From the NCBI GenBank assembly GCA_949318235.1, contig OX439137.1:23555653-23619652 (forward strand): a stretch of DNA of 64,000 nt, given 5' to 3'. The DNA comes from Ecdyonurus torrentis. Taxonomy: Eukaryota > Arthropoda > Insecta > Ephemeroptera > Heptageniidae. The notes under the pieces were generated by a model. That model was not told the origin of the DNA. It did no database searches and worked only from the letters and a program-made list of their open reading frames with translations. Of the stretch, positions 60,868-64,000 are shown piece by piece. The position numbers and the translations under genes are program-made. Numbering within the stretch: the first letter of the stretch is position 1; every line of letters begins with the position of its first letter.

Positions 60868-63091
60868 CATGTTTATAATTATTTTGTTCATTTTTTTCTC
60901 GATTTATGGAGGAGATTTTTTTAATTTTTTAATTTTTTGTTTTGTTTTGTATTGTATTTTTGACTATATTACATATACTATAGGTAATTTCAATGTAAGA
61001 TCGATCGAGCTTAATTATAGATTTACTGTTCCTGGTTAGGTGATGAGGCAGGTAACACTGCGTTTGCATTTGAAATTATTTGCGAAGCAGCAGAATCGAT
61101 GAAATTTTTATTTTTGTAAGCTCGAACATGTTGACAATGAGGTGCAGCTTGTGCGTGTTGAAACCATGGGTTGTGACACTTCTTCCAATTACCAATTACT
61201 TCGCCACAGGAATAACATTGCACTTTGTCACTTTGACCTGAAACATAAATAATACTTTAAGTTTTAAGTTTATATAAAGTAGTATTAAAAGTGTATATTA
61301 TATTTTTCATATCTAAATTAGGTAAAAAATTCGTATACAAATGAAAGTATTATAAAAGTCTCTATAAGTATATAAATGCTGTTCGCGTAAACCCTGTTCT
61401 CTGCTACTAAAATGACGATCAACCTAGGTGATTCAAATGGAATGCGCATTTTTTGGTGCAAGAGAAACGGGTTTACGAACAACACTATATATATAGGGTA
61501 TAAAATCCATGAACTCATATTATAAGTATTTAACATTTTTTTAAAAAAAAGTCTTACAAAATTATTTTATCTTAATATGTAATGTTATCAAAAGTTTCAA
61601 GGTTCGCCAAAATTTACTATAATATAAAATAATTTATTATCCAAATATTGAGAAACACAAAAATATATTTTAAAAAAATGGAAAGAAAAATCAAAATCTT
61701 TTTATAATGTGTATCTAAGATTTTTTTTCCTCATGGAATTTTTCTTCCATCGTAGTTATAATTATAAATTTAATAGTTGTAATTATAATTGTAAACTGTT
61801 GAAATATGTTTAACTGTTAGCGAGAAAAATTACATTATTAGATAATTTTATATTTATAAGCTTTGAAATCATAATTAAAAAATAATAAATCAAATTTAAA
61901 CAATTCTCTTACAAATTAAACAAACTTTCACTTTATTTTCATTGATATACCAAACTTGGCTAGCCATTCATACCTGTATAAAAAAGTCCAGCATTGACCA
62001 TAGCAGGTATCAAGTTCTTCAAACCTCTTAACCATTTTTTGAAAGTATCTCTTCTATTTTCACGATCATAATATTCAGGGAATTTTAAGTTTTCTACTGC
62101 TATTTGTTTTCGATGAGGGCCTAAAAAAAAAAATAATAATAAAAAAGTGAATCTTTTTTGCAATATAGGTATACACACTGGCCAAAACAAGGTTGTTCCC
62201 GCCAAAAGCTGTATCCGCAGTGCTAGACCAATCAGGGAGCGTGTTATAAACCTACTAGCTAATCACAGTTGACTTTACATAATAATATAATTATACTGTA
62301 TCCGCTTGAACTAGTATTGGGAGAAATGTAGTTTATAGTTCTGTTATTAATTATTATTTTGCATATATAAGTCTTTACTATATATTATTTCCCCCTCCTA
62401 TTATGTTTATACTTACATGGTCGTCCTTTTTCTTTGTTTTCTGGAGTATCTGCAGGATGTACTGTAATAAATTATACTCATTTAATAAATGAGTCATGAA
62501 TAACAAATAAATAAATAGGGGTAACTTTATTACTATTTCTGTACATAATTATTCTGAAAGAGGGCATTATATCCTGATTCAAATAATGTTGTGTGTGATT
62601 TTTTTTTTTTTTTTTTTTTTTTAGTTTAATTACTAGATATAAAATTTCATATTTATTATATTAAGTACTATCGATTTTGAAAATCGCGATATTATAACGT
62701 CAATGTTGGGAACTTTTGCGTACACGCTAAATTTCAAACATACTATACTGTATAAAATGCATCCTTATAAAAAAAATTATAATAATAAGTATCATATTTA
62801 ATAACGAAAAAAAAAATAACATAACATAACATAAAAAACACTCACGTGAAGAAAATTTTTGTTCCGTCTCATCTGAATCAGAATTAGTCTCGCAGTTAGA
62901 GCTCTCGTCAGCATTGTCAATATCTGTACAAACTGGAGAAGCATTGAAAATTGTACCCCAGTTTGGAGACTGGATAAGAGGACACGTGGGACTTTTATTT
63001 TTGTGAAGGTCGAATGCAGAAATCTTGGAGTTTGAAGTTAATTCACATACAACCCCACATTGAAAGCATTTTACTTGTGTCTCTCCTTCAT
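56510..63091 (-). CDS. inhibitor-of-apoptosis protein (BIR-BIR-RING), 5' end outside window
   Basis: Exons on minus: 63091-62846, 62461-62417, 62120-61974, 61237-61027, 56756-56510; all phases match, about 298 aa visible. The first exon holds the second half of a BIR (CFQCG ... HKNKSPTC): C-x2-C, 17 residues, H-x6-C, but without the usual GDDPW block, so it is divergent. Exons 3-4 give a full BIR (RRDTFKKWL, AGLFYTG, CYSCG, NPWFQHAQAAPHC), with C-x2-C-x16-H-x6-C intact. The last exon is a textbook IAP RING (CKIC-x11-CGHMILCIEC-x6-CPLC) ending a few residues before the stop. IAPs bind caspases through BIRs and act as E3 ubiquitin ligases through the RING in the cytosol. No UBA or CARD is seen. 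The first BIR half and start lie beyond base 64000 or in unrecognised exons. The exon 4-5 join (donor ACA|GTAAAT, 4.3-kb intron) is a modest donor but phase-exact. Confidence 0.85.
56760..59140. other. IAP intron sequence, first part
   Basis: Low-complexity tracts only: (TA)n at 57463-57522 and 58346-58400, an AATTTG repeat at 58212-58240. A GACGTCAC word at 58274-58281 is not obviously functional. No exon seen. Confidence 0.45.
59150..59470. repeat. family V dispersed repeat, copy 2
   Basis: GGGTTGTAGATGGCTTGTAT, GACCATCAGCTAAGAGAGA, CATGAGCTCTTATGGG as in 25860-26235, with an A-rich insertion. Confidence 0.6.
59579..60631. mobile_element. TIR element of 1053 bp, probably hAT-type
   Basis: CAGGGGTAGAAGTG at 59579 and CACTTCTACCCCTG to 60631; next to the ends GGCGGGACATGGCGGGACC and GGTCCCGCCATG are also inverted. 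The CAGGGG start is typical of hAT. Flanking 8-mers (AACTATAC, ACTAAGAC) do not match well. No transposase frame. Within the long IAP intron. Confidence 0.65.
60781..60866. repeat. (TA)n microsatellite
   Basis: About 85 bp of TA in the IAP intron; it creates artificial Tyr/Ile open frames. Confidence 0.95.
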
Positions 63092-63655
63092 CTGAAAATT
63101 AAAATATGTATTAAATATATCATATCATTATAGGATACGTATATCTATATACAAAATACAAATCGTATATATACTTCTCAACAAAATAAATACAGAATAT
63201 TACAACTTCAAATAATCAGCACACGGCATATATTGGCAAGAGTCATCAGTTTAATCACTGGCATAAGGGTCATCATCAGTTATAAGTTCATTTTGACTTG
63301 GTATAGGGCTTACCATGTTAAATTGAGGATTTTATTTGTTTAATCTCTCGCTTCAGAATTTTTAAAACACGTTTTATCGCACATCATCGTAAAGTAAAAA
63401 TTACAACTCAAAAAGTATAATAAAAAGTACAGTTTGTGAGATTTATAATAGCTCAACTTCTTTATTGGTATAATACGTTGTTTAGAAGATTTCAATGTAT
63501 TTTTTTGTAACATTTTTTAACAAATAAAATTATTGTTATTTATATTATAACCTCCCATAATAGCTATTTTATCATATTATACGATTTTAGTAAAATAATC
63601 GAAACTTTCCTCCAAAAAAATATATAAAAACAAAAAGTATAAACTAATTGTATAT
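63092..63655. other. upstream IAP intron, no exon found
   Basis: The frame of the first visible IAP exon needs one base from an upstream exon. I searched the minus strand here for the N-terminal BIR half and found none. Confidence 0.4.
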
Positions 63656-63921
63656 AGGGTGTATCCACATGACGTCATACTGAATGCACTACGACGCCGT
63701 ACTGGAGTGATGAAAAACATTGCTAAGCAAAGAACAAACATGGTTTATTGCTATTTTCTATGGATTTTTTTCTTGCATATACTTACAAAAAGCAGTTTAT
63801 TCGCCGTGTTAACAGCATCAATTAAAATGCTCTCAACAATATTGCTAAAATTATTTATAAACTAAATTGCAATAAATGTGTTATTTTCCCATACCGGCCC
63901 ATGTTATTGAGTGATAAATTA
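63656..63921. mobile_element. family H element, copy 3, truncated by family W
   Basis: GGGTGTATCCACATGACGTC to GGCCCATGTTATTGAGTGA, inverse to copies 1 and 2. It stops where a family W repeat begins at 63922 (TTCTATTGGCTTATGGCC), which runs to the window end. Confidence 0.6.
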
Positions 63922-64000
63922 ATTTCTATTGGCTTATGGCCATGTAATGAGATAGAGATTTCAGTTGACGTAAAACTCTATCTAAATATCTAAATACATT

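Noticed and set aside
61023..61223. IAP ending at the TAA after the second BIR
   Set aside because: A donor two codons before the stop joins in exact phase to the RING exon, giving a standard BIR-RING protein; kept only as a possible alternative isoform.
63659..63865. 68-residue open frame near the right edge
   Set aside because: It lies wholly within a family H repeat copy also seen at 24551 and 36315.

Overview
The window reads as AT-rich animal nuclear DNA. It has spliced genes with short exons, GT-AG introns, many microsatellites and a very dense load of small inverted-repeat transposons. Gene families (a ten-cysteine Ly6/uPAR protein, an IAP with BIR and RING domains, C2H2 zinc-finger proteins, an HP1-type chromatin protein) fit an arthropod, most likely an insect. 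I cannot name the species. Gene models were built by hand from reading frames, splice consensus and matching codon phase at every junction; no transcript or homology search was available.

Layout, left to right. (1) 1806-9439, minus: four-exon acidic/basic protein with five C-terminal C2H2 fingers. (2) 13468-15042, minus: single coding exon, six-finger protein with a Lys/Pro repeat linker. (3) 20090-22290, plus: three-exon GPI-anchored Ly6-type surface protein. (4) 25495-37251, minus: an HP1-family protein with an N-terminal chromodomain and C-terminal chromoshadow domain separated by about 1,250 residues of low-complexity hinge. (5) 40766-53285, minus: a seven-exon protein joining a pogo/Tigger-type CENP-B helix-turn-helix to a run of C2H2/C2HC fingers. 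(6) 56510-63091, minus, running off the right edge: an inhibitor-of-apoptosis protein with two BIR domains and a RING.

The space between and inside the genes is mostly mobile DNA: hAT miniature elements with 8-bp target duplications (147, 195 and 2650 bp), a decayed pogo-like element, Tc1-like miniatures, several palindromic MITE families, two kilobase-scale fold-backs, and a multi-copy hairpin family (called family A here) bordered by unusually long 11-18 bp direct repeats. Several elements are nested, so the order of insertion can be read.

Genes 1, 2, 4 and 5 look like nuclear DNA- or chromatin-binding factors. All four lie on the minus strand, together with the IAP; only the Ly6 gene is on the plus strand. 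The most unusual item is the giant-hinge HP1 paralogue, whose histone-binding cage lacks one aromatic residue and whose chromoshadow domain lacks its usual C-terminal tail. The HTH/zinc-finger chimera and the family A repeats are next.
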